A DNA stretch of 64,000 bases from Onchidella celtica (Eukaryota > Mollusca > Gastropoda > Systellommatophora > Onchidiidae), in contig OZ007581.1 in NCBI GenBank assembly GCA_963931925.1, positions 14,164,322 through 14,228,321 of the forward strand. Direction: 5' to 3'. Below, piece after piece: positions 13,211-24,100 of the stretch (positions within the stretch are counted from its first letter, which is position 1; each line of letters opens with the position of its first letter). Below the pieces are notes generated by a model. It was given only the letters and a program-made list of their open reading frames with translations, made no database searches and had not been told where the DNA came from. Position numbers and translations under genes: made by a program.

Positions 13211-13859
13211 CAGAACGTACGAGTAGGGTTTTAAGATTTTGCCGACAGAGTAAACATGACTTTTCCCCGGGAAAAATTGACCTCCACCTTGAGAAGTCAA
13301 TTCAATGCCAAACATTGCGGCATTCACAGAGCACAATTTGTTGCTACAAAATGATATCGGAAACTGTGAAAGAGACGGAGAAAGAGAGAGAGAGAAAAAA
13401 AGGAAAGGGGCAAGAAGGAAAACCAGTACGAACAGTGCACTGCTATTCATGTACATTCTAGTGATCGTGCGACTTGTATAGAAGTTTGCCAAAAAGACGA
13501 CATGTTCCTGGTGTTCACCTTTGGTTCTGCCGCTTCAGGTGCGTTTTCTTTGTGAACCGGTTTCTTGTGTTCTGGGCTCTTTTGATACTGGGCAATCGAT
13601 AAAGGTTCTTTAAGTATATTTGAGTACTTCTCTCTCATGACCTCTCCGTTTCTTATTATAATCTTAATCAATTTGACGTCATCGGTTTCGCTTTTTTTTT
13701 TTTTTTTTTGCATCATACATTTACATTATATCAAGCATTCTTTTCAAACCATGCGCCATGCCCCCCCCCCCCCCCGATCTGCGCGCAAATTGTGTGCACG
13801 GTGTTTTTTTAAGTGGTGCGAAGAAGACAGTGTCTTATGTTATCTTTTCTAGCATCTTT
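13211..13859. other. Anonymous spacer with poly-C tract
   Basis: A GA-rich run lies at about 13376-13405, a T run at about 13690-13709 and a 15-base C run at 13761-13775. The short open frames overlap on both strands and are not credible genes. Confidence 0.5.
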
Positions 13860-14210
13860 GGTTCAACCAGAGAGTATAGATGTATAGAGAGGGTTCACTA
13901 TTGGTCGATTTGCACTGCGAGACACGGGAGGCTCCGTGAAACCATTGTTAGCATGGAGCGGAAAGTAGGTCGCTGCGGTAAACAAAACCGGTATGTAAAT
14001 TTCCACGGGGCGTAAGAACTTACAAACGGCTCTAAATAGTTTCAGTCAGCCCAAAAATATGAACAACCCACACTAAACAGATATATGCACACTATCTTTG
14101 GTGAAGAAAGTCTCTTTCATTTCTTCAATTTCTTGTTTACCGCGACGACCTAGTTTCGCGATTTTGCCGGAAGTGAACTCTCTCTATACATCTATACTCT
14201 CTGGTTCAAC
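13860..14210. mobile_element. MITE family A, copy 2 (336 bp)
   Basis: The element (13868-14203) starts CAGAGAGTATAGATG and ends CATCTATACTCTCTG. It is co-linear with the copy at 1668-2001 throughout and clearly the same family. Its flanking direct repeat is GGTTCAAC (8 bp, with one base ambiguous to the element end), unlike the 19-bp repeat around copy 1. No intact transposase frame is present. Confidence 0.9.
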
Positions 14211-14686
14211 GCAGCTGTTGCTCAAAATTGACGAAAGTATTAAAAATATATCGACCTTCAAGACATTTTAAAATATGTCCACGTATACCTTGACCTCTTT
14301 CTGTGCGTAATAATTCTGATATTTCGTAGAATTTAAGGCTCGGGGGTTAAAAAGCCATCCATGATTACATTGGAGTCCTTACTGCCTTTATAAGTATCAT
14401 TCGAAAGGGAGCAGGAAGTCCTGAAGTGTATTATATTACAGTACTATTGATTATTTCACGGAAATGAAAACCGTCAGAATAGAAATGTGTGAACCTTTTA
14501 CCGCCTTTGAACGGGCCTGTTGGTGGTAATTGTAAGTTCAGCGCAGGAAAGAGCTAAGGGCGAAAGTAAGAATATTCTAGAATGAAGAGAATGTAAAGTC
14601 AGAATGTGGCAAAAAGATACTCTTTTCACAACGTCCCTACACTGCTTCCAGCCTGTCTTTTCTCTCTGTTATTTTCTCTCTATCCC
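14211..14686. other. Anonymous spacer
   Basis: No gene or repeat structure was identified. Confidence 0.45.
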
Positions 14687-14970
14687 GAAAATATTCGGAG
14701 GGCCCGTGTGCACGTGCACACGGTAAAGACACCTTGGCAGTTGGAAATCGTCAGGAGCAGGCCGAACAGGCCGCTGCCCGGGCAAAATTAAAATTCATCC
14801 CTACCATTCCCTCCACCTCCCTCCCTCATCTCCCCCCCCCCCAAAAAAAAAACCCAACAACAACAACAACACGCCGACCGGCGCTGCACTGTGGCGACGA
14901 CGTGCGGCTGCAATGGCACAAAGGCAAATTTCCCAAATGGGATTAAAGAGTTATACAAATACAAATACTA
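14687..14970 (+). mobile_element. SINE body with alternative 3' tail
   Basis: The copy enters the family body at ATATTCGGAGGGCCCGTG and continues through CAGGCCGCTGCCCGGGCAAA. After a C/A-rich patch its tail is CTGCAATGGCACAAAGGCAA, then AAATGGGATTAAAGAG and an ACAAAT/TTG microsatellite. That tail recurs alone at about 42566-42690 and differs from the CTCCTAAAATAAAG tail of the copy at 18862. The tRNA head is missing. Confidence 0.8.
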
Positions 14971-15301
14971 TTGTTGTTGTTGTTATTGTTATATCATATT
15001 ACTATTGTTATCATTGTTATTAAGGTGACTATGTGCAGGAAATAACGCCAGCAAATGTGATAAATTTCAAACCACAGGCCCACAATGATTGAAAGTTGTT
15101 GACAAATTCCTCAGTGGACATACGGTTGTACTTGACAACATCGACCTTACTGTAGTTATCTTTAAAATTCTCATCAGTCCCACTTCCCTGTTGTTGCTTG
15201 AATATAGTTATCTTCTTTCTGCCCCGAGTCTTATCACATTCTTACTGTGTACTTTCCATGCTCCGCCTCTGTCGACCACTCCCTCCCCCTTTTTCAGTTT
15301 T

Positions 15302-15553
15302 CGTGATCTTAGCTCTGGTTTGTTCCAACTCCACTTTTTGCACAACAGAAAAATTCGACCTTGAACGTTTGCAACTTTGGATTTATGATAAGAGGTTGGG
15401 TTAAGTCGGAACTGTCAAACAGCTTGATAATTGCCGCAACGCATTTTAAACAATTTTAGTGTCAAAGTGTGCATTATTTATACATCTTCTACATACTAAA
15501 AGATCTCCAGGTTTTCAGAAAATGGAGATAGAACAAACAAGAACTAAAATCGC
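15302..15553. mobile_element. Palindromic MITE family C, copy 3
   Basis: The left end TGGTTTGTTCCAACTCCAC and the right end GGAGATAGAACAAACAAGAA are inverted relatives. The interior includes AAACAGCTTGATAATTGCC and CATACTAAAAGATCTCC, shared with the copies at 3700 (inverted) and 26149 (same orientation). Confidence 0.85.
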
Positions 15554-16605
15554 CTCTTGCTACACCTATGTTTTCTCAAAGCACACACACATAAAAGTGA
15601 AGTTTTCCTTGGAAAAAAAAAACCAAAACGTGCTTGAATAAAAGACAAATTGTTCCTTCAGCATTTTTGACAGTAGTCACGAACCAAAATCAGGGACAAT
15701 CTCTCACAACAGAACAGAAATTCTGCCCCTTTTGCCAACCAGAGATGTAAGACTTCAGAGAAGAATGTTTGTCTAGGCGTGACGTCACGGAGCTGCAGCT
15801 GTAAGAAGAGGAATTAAGATGACACGGAGTCAATACTAAAAATCCCTTTCAAATGGATTTGTGAAGTCAGGTCGCTTATCGGAGTCTTCATCTTCTATGA
15901 TTAATGTCTGTAATATTCTAGTGAACAAGGATAATTCAGGGAATGTGGTAGTTGAGAGAAGGGGGAGGGGGGGGGGATAAAGAGATAGGGTGAGACAGTT
16001 GAGAAAATAGGGAGATATAAGGATCACCTCTGTTCTGAGAGTACGCCAGCATTTGGCCCACAGCGCACTGAACCACGAGTGTTTCGTCTCGGTTGCGTGG
16101 ACTGAAGAGTTATTAAAAGTGACCTCGAGCACTAGGGACACGGAAACAAGTTTAAGATTTATTGGATAAGAATTATTTTAAACGGGCAATACTGAAATGT
16201 TTAAACTCTTTGGAAATTATTCAACATAATTATAATGTCGTGCATAAGATAATACATCATCCCTTGTCAAAATTAGGGCTTTAAAAGTTTGAGAGGTTGA
16301 GTTCTCGGGGAAAGTAAAGTCTATCTTTATCAATGATAATTCATTATTATTGTTTGTCCGAAAAAAAAAAGCTTTCGATGGTGGCCTTGGTGTACTCAAG
16401 ATAACAAAATAATAATAATAATAATAATAAGGATAATAATCCGTCTGGCTAGTTGACTCAAAGGAAGTTCAAGTTTGGATCAAAACCCGACGCAAAACAG
16501 ATCTGTCCCCGTCGTGCGTTTCTAGTCTTATAAGCGATTTGCAGTTAGGTTGTTTGTCTTTAACATGTTCAGCTGGCTGTGGTCGAGATTGTGGATAATG
16601 TTACG
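15554..16605. other. Anonymous spacer
   Basis: No gene is supported. A G run lies at about 15961-15976 and an AAT microsatellite at about 16410-16430. Confidence 0.5.
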
Positions 16606-16850
16606 TCCCTTAAAATGACACGGTTCTATCTCCACTTTTTGGCTGAACTGGGTTACACACTACACACTAATTCTATAGGTCTTCTCCATTTTGTCAAAGT
16701 ATTCAGCAGATTCGGTGTGTAATTTGTAAGTATATTACTAAAAAGGAAAAAAAGAAGTCTATCATCAAAAACTATGAGTACATAAAACTTCAATCACCCA
16801 TTTCTCAAAAGTTGATTGAAAGGAGTAAGAACCGTGTCATTCTCAAGGGA
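16606..16850. mobile_element. MITE family D, copy 1
   Basis: The left end TCCCTTAAAATGACACGG is mirrored by the right end CCGTGTCATTCTCAAGGGA. The interior contains GATTCGGTGTGTAATTTGTA and ATTTCTCAAAAGTTGAT, shared with the copies at 24296 and 30907, both inside introns of the arrestin gene. Confidence 0.85.
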
Positions 16851-16883
16851 CGATTAATGAAGACCCCCCGTCTCTCAAGCTAG

Positions 16884-17032
16884 AGCGGATGATTGGTGGA
16901 GGCTTCTGATGGTTTCTCTTTCTGTCCTATCATTGCTGTCATATTCTCTCTATCGTCTTGAATTTTCCTAGCACATTGTAACCGTTTTTGTGTCGGCGTG
17001 CTGTGTCCAAACTCAGACTCTCACACCAGAAA
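16884..17032 (+). repeat. DR1 dispersed repeat, copy g
   Basis: It contains GGATGATTGGTGGAGGCTTC, CTATCATTGCTGTCATATTC, a TTCCTAGCACATTGT segment and GTCCAAACTCAGACTC in DR1 order. Confidence 0.8.
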
Positions 17033-18861
17033 TCACATCGCAAGGGGCGAACGGAGAATATGATACTTTGTCGACTAAGGGTAATTTCGATGGAAATTCA
17101 GAATCTCACGTCTTGGGAAATCATGATCTCTCGGTATCTATTATATTTGTATAGAATTTGTTTTTCTGAGAATGAACTGTCTACCCACCAATTATGCATG
17201 TAGCTGCTTTTTGCTGTGGTCAGTTTCACGAGCCCTGTCTCTTTGTTTTCCCTCGCTGAGAACTAAAGACACAGAAGTATATTCGGATATTGTGAGAACT
17301 TGGCCCGGTATTGTACAACGATTTCCTAGAGGTTGAAGGTTTCATGAGGGACAAAAAGGTGTTTAGTCACGGCCTGGGCTGAATGGGTCAGTCATATTGA
17401 TACCTCTAATCTTTGACATTATTGCTGGCCCATGTGTTCTCAGGGGCCGTTTATGTCGGTCTAAGTACTCTTGGAACAGGGGCTGTTCCGCCCCCCCGCC
17501 CCAGCGTATGAAAATCGCACACGGGGGACTTTGTGACGCATACTACTCTTTTCAGTCATGCCAGTAACTTGAAAACTTTGTTTTTATTTGTCTTCTGGTG
17601 TTTTTTTTTTTCTCTCAACAAAACGGAGTGTAATGTATGAAATATCAGAAACAGATCATGTCTCTAATGAAATACTCAAATAGTCGGTGACAAGATGCCT
17701 TTTAAAGCTTCATAATATCAAGGCTGTGACATGGATATTATTCAATATTTTAATTAATCGCCTTGCGGGCGTACAAGGCGGGGGGGGGGGGGGGTTTACA
17801 AGAAAAGGGGTGGGGGGTGAAGCTGAGCGTATGAAAAGTGCACAAGAGGGATGGGATGTCAAAACTTGCCAAAGTTGGGCTTACGGATATTATGCATAGT
17901 CACTGTTATTGTACGGACTCGGCCCATGTTGGTGATCACATTAGAGAGACAAATGCATGAGTACCGATAGGCAGTTGCCCAATTTTTGCACTCTATAAAA
18001 TCCTGTTCTGTCCTCTTGAAACGTGGTATCTCATAATTTCCCCTTGAACTTTACTATCAGGGGGAGGGAGGAACCAACTTTAATCAGAAAAAAAAAACCT
18101 GCCCCGAACCAATCGACATAATGCCATCACTCGGACCTGGGAGTCCACATTGAACATTAATAAATCGTGTGCAGCATGGTAGACTATCGTAACTCAACAT
18201 TTTTTTTTCTTTAATCGAACTATTTGTCACGCTTTTGTAACCCTCGATAGCCCCGCCAGTTGTATTATACGTTGGGGGGTTAAATTCTGAAAACAAAAGA
18301 TTAAATAAATTTGTTTTTTTTGTTTTTTAAACAGCGTCATTGTTAAGTTTGAGAAAGAAAGTCGTTCAGTGCCTTGCTTCTCCTGCAAAAAATTGTCAAA
18401 GCTGAGTTACGATAGTTTATCACGCGGTTCTGGAAAATGGAAACACTCCTTAAAGCAAACACATTCTTAGGCAGTGGTTCTCAACATGTGCGATGTCGCT
18501 CCTCGGGGAGGGGGGTGGGGAGAGGCGATTTGATTTCCTTTGGAGGCGAAAATGAAGGAAGGGGGGTCAAAAGGGGGGAAAGCAAGAAAACGATGAAAGG
18601 GAAGATCGGCGGGGGGGGGGGGAGCGGGGGTGGCGAAAACATGAATGGAGAACAATTTTTTTTTTTGGGGTGGGGGGGCAGATACATGGCAGTCACTGAC
18701 TTGTTGAACAGCACTGTAGATGGGTTTATGAACCGGAAAGGCCAAAGTGAATTTGATCAAGAGTTCTTTCTGTTTTATAAAGAATAATAATCAACAGACA
18801 GGCCTATTGTCATAAACCAGGCTTTGAGAAACTTCACAGTATGATTATTTTGTGTGTTGTT
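17033..18861. other. Anonymous spacer with G-rich blocks
   Basis: A 15-base G run lies at 17780-17794 and a long G-rich region at about 18505-18680. Open frames across the G-rich region on both strands are compositional. A segment near 17770-17850 with GCGTATGAAAAGTGCAC resembles 61860-61930, a minor dispersed repeat. Confidence 0.5.
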
Positions 18862-19215
18862 GGGGACGCGGTGGCCAAGAAGCGAGGTGCTCGTCTCTCA
18901 TGCCGTAGTTACCGGGTTCGAATCCCCGGTCGGTGCAGGCATGTTGGAATTTGGGGATTTTTCTCGTATTTTCCTGTCCCTGATCCTATGGTGGGTAGGA
19001 CTGAGCATCTAGTCTTCTCGGATAAGGACGAAAGATTCGGAGGGCCCGTGTGTACGTTGCTCACGTTAAAGACACCTTAGCAGTTGGAAATCGAAAAGAA
19101 CATGCCGAACAGGCCGCTGCTCGGGCAAAATTCTATAAAAGTATCCCTACCACATCAAGAAAAGTGAGGTGTAAATGCCAATGGCGCAAATCTCCTAAAA
19201 TAAAGATCTAAACAA
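18862..19215 (+). mobile_element. Full-length tRNA-derived SINE
   Basis: The head has RNA polymerase III box A TGGCCAAGAAG (18872-18882, matching TRGYNNARNNG) and box B GGTTCGAATCC (18915-18925, matching GGTTCGANNCC). It is followed by the family body from GTGCAGGCATGTTGGAAT through TCTTCTCGGATAAGGACG and CAGGCCGCTGCTCGGGCAAA. The 3' tail is GTGAGGTGTAAATGCCAATG and CTCCTAAAATAAAG. This is the best reference copy for the family in the window. It is not a tRNA gene, because the sequence continues about 280 bases beyond the tRNA-like part. Confidence 0.93.
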
Positions 19216-20035
19216 GAAAGTGGTGCGTAGTCTGTCTTCTTATGAAATGTATGTATTACGTTTTAAGTATGGATTTTGGAGGGGGGGGGGGGGCTATGAT
19301 AGAAAAATTGGAGCCTAAGGGGGCGATTACCTGAAAAAGGTTGGGAACCACCGTTCTAAGGTCTCGGATGTCAGCCAGATAGGGAGTTGTACAGACGGCG
19401 TGTGCCGCCAGACAGGTTCGCCAGCTATTCACAAGTGTTAAAAAAAAACGCAATTGACGTAGATTCAATTATGAACCTGCAATTCTTGTTGTGTATTCAG
19501 TGCAGCTTTTGACAAACCGCTGAAAGCTAAATAACCCAAAAGCCTTTACATGACACGGCGTGTTATACATACAGAGGGATCAGGGCCGTTTTAAGATGAT
19601 TATGAGCCATGGAGCAAAGCAATAGGCTGCGGCCCGCCAGTGGCGGATCTAGTATGAAACTGACGGAGCTTAAACTTCAGGGACAGTGAAGAAACTTTTT
19701 AATGAGTGAATTTTGAATGTTGCACTATTGTTGCTGGTTGTGAAGGGCCCCATAACAGTCCCAGCTTCAGGGCCCCAAAAATGTCAGTCCGCCACTGCTC
19801 CTGCCCCCTTTAAAAAAAACCGATGTGACTTTGCGCGCATTCGATTCCCTAAACCCCTGGGGGCCTGTGTAATTGCCCAGTGTGCCCATGTGTTAAGAAA
19901 GAAATACATGCGTGCAAAAGTTAATGACGAAAGGAGATTCTCACAAGTCCTTCATCTACCTCTTTCCACCGCCAGGATGACTTCTGTGTATTTACTGCAT
20001 ACATGGGCAACCGTCCATACAGTGAGGGACCATTG

Positions 20036-20069
<34 letters not shown>

Positions 20070-20251
20070 GAGAGAGAGAGACAGAGAGGAGAGAGAGAGC
20101 GAGAGAGGGTTAATTGCAGATGGAGAGAACAAGAATTTCTGTCAAGCGTCAAGAGCAAATTGTTTGGATTGGGCGGTATATAGATGATCTTCATTATTAT
20201 TATTTTCATTTTTATTTCAACGTCACGTTGTTGTTGTGTTTTTTCTTGCAG
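19216..20251. other. Spacer or upstream intron of the arrestin gene, with GA microsatellite
   Basis: A 13-base G run lies at 19281-19293 and a GAGA/GACA microsatellite at about 20034-20108. The stretch ends in TTGTGTTTTTTCTTGCAG, a strong 3' splice-site motif at 20250-20251. The region just left of that is therefore probably the intron between an unseen 5' UTR exon and the first coding exon. Confidence 0.55.
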
Positions 20252-20390
20252 GGGACGCAATGTCGACGTGACAAGTACACACAAGGCAAAAGTGAGCCAG
20301 CTTGAATAGCTTGGATCAGTGTTTGATTTCGGACTTGGTCAACACGAGAAGAAGCCGCAACAGAAAACAAAATATAATAAAAATAAAAAG
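20252..20390 (+). promoter_or_regulatory. Predicted 5' leader with upstream mini-ORF
   Basis: After the acceptor at 20250-20251, the leader carries an upstream ATG at 20260 that runs ATG TCG ACG TGA (three codons). An in-frame TAG at 20307-20309 then precedes the main ATG at 20391. The start context AAAAAGATGG (purine at -3, G at +4) is good. The mini-ORF could lower initiation at the main start; that is inference. Confidence 0.5.
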
Positions 20391-21169
20391 ATGGGTGATT
20401 ACGAAGCTTTCGATCTTCACAAAGAAAACGAGACGATATACGTGCCAAATGGAGGTATCAACAACAAGTACGATGCTTTGGACAACCCCGCCTTCCGTCC
20501 TAATGGTCCGTACACGATTACTTCCGGTAACCTTAGCAACGGCGTCGTTCACAACGATCCACGGGCCAATCACTTGATCTACGACACGACCCGCAGAAAA
20601 CCTGACCTGGATAGCAGCGATATTTTTGCGGACCTTTACAGCAGTACCACCAGAGGAGACCTTTACCAGAATCCTTACGCCACCACCCGTCGGCAGCCCA
20701 CGACACTCGGAGTGAGTACCAAATCCAGTCAATATCTCTACGACTGGGGCATGTCCCAGACTCTGGGACGCAGCGTCGCCCCTTCCAGCTTCTTCAAATT
20801 TCCAGACTACGGCACTGTTTCTGGGGGTGCCAAGTCCTACTTGACCACCGGTGCACGGGTGCACTATGGAGAAGGGAAAGAAAGTTGCATTTCCTTCTTT
20901 GATATCGAAACAGACAAAGTGTCCAGCTATCAGTACCGACCAGGGGAAGAAATTACTGGGGTGATCAAGTTGTTTATTCGTAAAGGTTTGGAGTTTCAGT
21001 TCTTGGAACTGTTGGTTATAGGTCAAGGTCATGTGACAGTGAGGCGGGAGAGTGATGGCGTGCCACAAACCAGAAAGGAGACATATCTACGTAAACACAA
21101 GTGTGTTCTGGGCACGGAGGAAGGTTTGAGCACAGTGCTGGTTCCAGGCCAGTACACATCCAAGTTTCG
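20391..21169 (+). CDS. Arrestin-like gene, coding exon 1
   Basis: Encodes residues 1-259 plus two bases of codon 260. The donor is CG|GTGAGT at 21170. It is GC-richer than the adjoining introns. It holds the whole N-terminal extension and the first strands of the arrestin N-domain (EFQFLELLVIGQGHVTVRRE at 201-220, then VPGQYTSKFR). The intron that follows is 2894 bases and carries two MITEs and a LINE fragment. Confidence 0.93.
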
Positions 21170-24100
21170 GTGAGTTCATTTTTCACCTATCACCTTTCAC
21201 CTAGGAATTGTCCATCCACTGCAGGATGTGGCCCTCCGACATTGACTTCCACTCCTTTCTGACTTCCTAATCCATGTTGCTCCACCTCTCTATTTAATGT
21301 ATCATCCTTCCATCTTCTTCCTGGTCGTCATCGTGTTCTTTTTCCTGTCCACGGTTGCCATTCAGTGCAGCGTTTTATCCATCTATTCTCATTCATGCTT
21401 CCCACCTGTCCAGTCCAATTCCACTTTTGTTGTAGCAAGGATTAAGCTTTATTGTTAAAAATGAAAAAATAGTGGCGGAGTAATTCATTGTGGAGCAATT
21501 TTTTCCCTGATCTTGCTCAACGATATAGCCCAAGTGAACGCTTCAAAAATTATAATTATTGGTTTTCTTAAGTACCAACTAATCTAACCCAATCGCTTTT
21601 GTACCTACCTTTTGTGTTTATCCAGGTTTCATGCAATCTTTTAAAAAAAATTGTAAAAATATAAAATATATGTACAACCATCTCTTTTTGTGCTCCCTGT
21701 CATATAGTAAGTCCACCGCACGGAAGTCTATAGGGAACGGGATTTAATGACACAATTACTATATATATTTAAATTTACCGATGACGTCATGGGACATTCG
21801 AACTGTTCAACGCGGTGGTTAAGCACAGTTGTTATGGTCTTTGTAAGGGCGATTCGACGCACAAAGATCAACTGCACATGAAAAGTGTGTACAAAGACCA
21901 CAACTGTGCTCAACCGCCGCGTTGAACAGTTCGAATGTCCCATGACGTAAATCTAAAAATAGTAACTGTGTCATTCAATCCCGTTCCCTATACAAATACG
22001 ATACGCGTTCGGTTTGGCGGGCATGCGTTCTGGGGCATAAAGATGACAGATTATTAGATCGAGAGAGCGAGAGATAGAGGCAGAGAGAGACAGAGACAGA
22101 GAGAGAATTATGCTTGTTTATGATATTATGGTAATCGCTAATTGGTCTATGTGGCCAAAATACTGACAACAGGAGTTTTCTTACCAACTTGTGACCAGTT
22201 TCGGAATACAACTTATTGTGGCCATGTCGCCAGGGGACGGATTGTCGTGGCCAATACTGTAGCTTCATAATCATAGCTATGGCCCTAATTTTAATTCATA
22301 CACTTTGCAAATAATTAATTGACCAAACAAAACCTAGTTGGGCTAAAGGGAATGGGACTGAATGACACAGTTACTATATTTAGATTTACGTCATGGGACA
22401 TTCGAACTGTTCAACGCGGCGGTTAAGCACACTTATGGACTTTGTGCACACTTTTCATGTGCAGTTGATCTTTGTGCCTCGAACCGCCCTTACAAAGTCC
22501 ATAACAACTGTGATTAACCACCGCGTTGAACAGTTCGAATGTCCCATGACGTCATCGGTAAATTTAAATATAGTAACTGTGTCATTCAATCCCGTTCCCT
22601 ATAGCGTGTAAACGGTCGCCACATTGTAATGGTCTTTGACGTCAAATTTTTCTCCGTTTCCATAAAAAAAAAAATAATGACGTCAGTGCGATAATTGCCT
22701 GTGTTATCAAAAGTTGGCCATCATTCATGTCTATTTATTTAAACTAGTTGACCCGTTGACTCGGAGAACACACACATAATTATGATAATATCAAAAGTGG
22801 ATCTTCAACCAGCAATGTGTAAAGAGAGACGAAAAAAGAAACTTTCGTTCACACTTTTCGATTCCACTCAAACGAAAATGAGTCTCTTCTTTCGCCGCTA
22901 CAAAAGGAAAAAAAATGTAAACAAATAATAATACATAATAGTGAACATTAAATTCTGTCCAATATGGATATGACCACCATAATTTGTTGTCGAAATATGA
23001 GGCAGTGTGCAAAGTTTAATACTCTTTAGTTCGGTATTCACAAAGTTTTAGATGCTTACAAAGTCATGTACATCCACCCCCCCCCCCCCCACCCTAGCTC
23101 CATCATACATGTAGTAAAATTGTCTGCTTGTTCAGTTCCATTTATTGAGATTTTCCTGTCAAACGGTATACTTTTTTTTTTCTTCTCGTCCAGCCCGATG
23201 TTTTCAATTCATAAATAGTTTAGTAATAATTTGTATGTATGTGTGTCGTGTTCAAAGGTAACTTTGTTTGCCCAATGTTGAGGATAAAAGGAAAGATGGA
23301 CTAAGGTTGTGGGGGGGGGGGGCGACTGTTGTTTTCTTTTAGAATCTCTATGGTTATGGAAATAGAGAGGAAACTAGAAGCAGCAGAGATGTGGTTTATT
23401 AGAAGAATACTGAGAATATCATGGATGAAGAAAACATCAAATAATTCAGTACTGAGAGACTTTCATTTGAAAAGATCATTAATTAAAACAATAAGACAGA
23501 GGCAACTGAAATTTCTAGGACACGTCTGTCGCCTCAGAAGCCTCGAACATCTAGCAGTCACAGGGAAGATCGAAGGCAGGAAAAGCAGGGGTAGACAGTG
23601 AAAACCTTCACTGAAAGTCTTAATTCATGGACAACAATTTAATAAACGTTACAACAACAACTCCTTCTTGAGGTTGGCTGATGACAGATCCGAGTGGAGA
23701 GCCATGATCGCTAATGTCTGTTCCAGACAGGGCAACTGATAATGATGATGATTATTGACGATAATTCTGTATTGTTATTATAAACGAGTAAATATCACAT
23801 TATAAAGGAAGTAAGGCCTTCCGTGTAATCACGAAAGGCTTTTTAACCACTGATCCCTAAACTCTACAAAATATCAGATTACGCATAGACAGGGGGAGGG
23901 AGGGATCTGGCAGATACCATACTTTTAAAGAGGGTATCTAATGGCTTGTTCTTTAGATGAGACACCATGACGAACGCACTGAAAAGTTTTGTAGTGACGC
24001 ACAGCGAAGGTTAATTATGCAGTTACTTAACCCTTTTCCTTTCTTCTCTTCTTGTGGCGCTAGAGTGAAGCTGCCAGGTGGAATGCCCTCAACGCTGTAC

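Noticed and set aside
18437-18787. 116-codon Gly/Arg-rich frame and its antisense partners
   Set aside because: Caused by G-rich sequence; several frames on both strands are open and none has domain-like composition.
18862-18940. Possible tRNA gene
   Set aside because: A and B boxes are present, but the sequence continues into the SINE body shared by at least five other copies.
20319-20390. Upstream extension of the arrestin-like protein
   Set aside because: The extension begins at a GTG rather than ATG, and an in-frame TAG lies at 20307-20309; the first in-frame ATG is 20391.
20316-21068. 250-codon minus-strand open frame
   Set aside because: It is antisense to the first coding exon of the arrestin-like gene, which has clear domains and splice sites on the plus strand.
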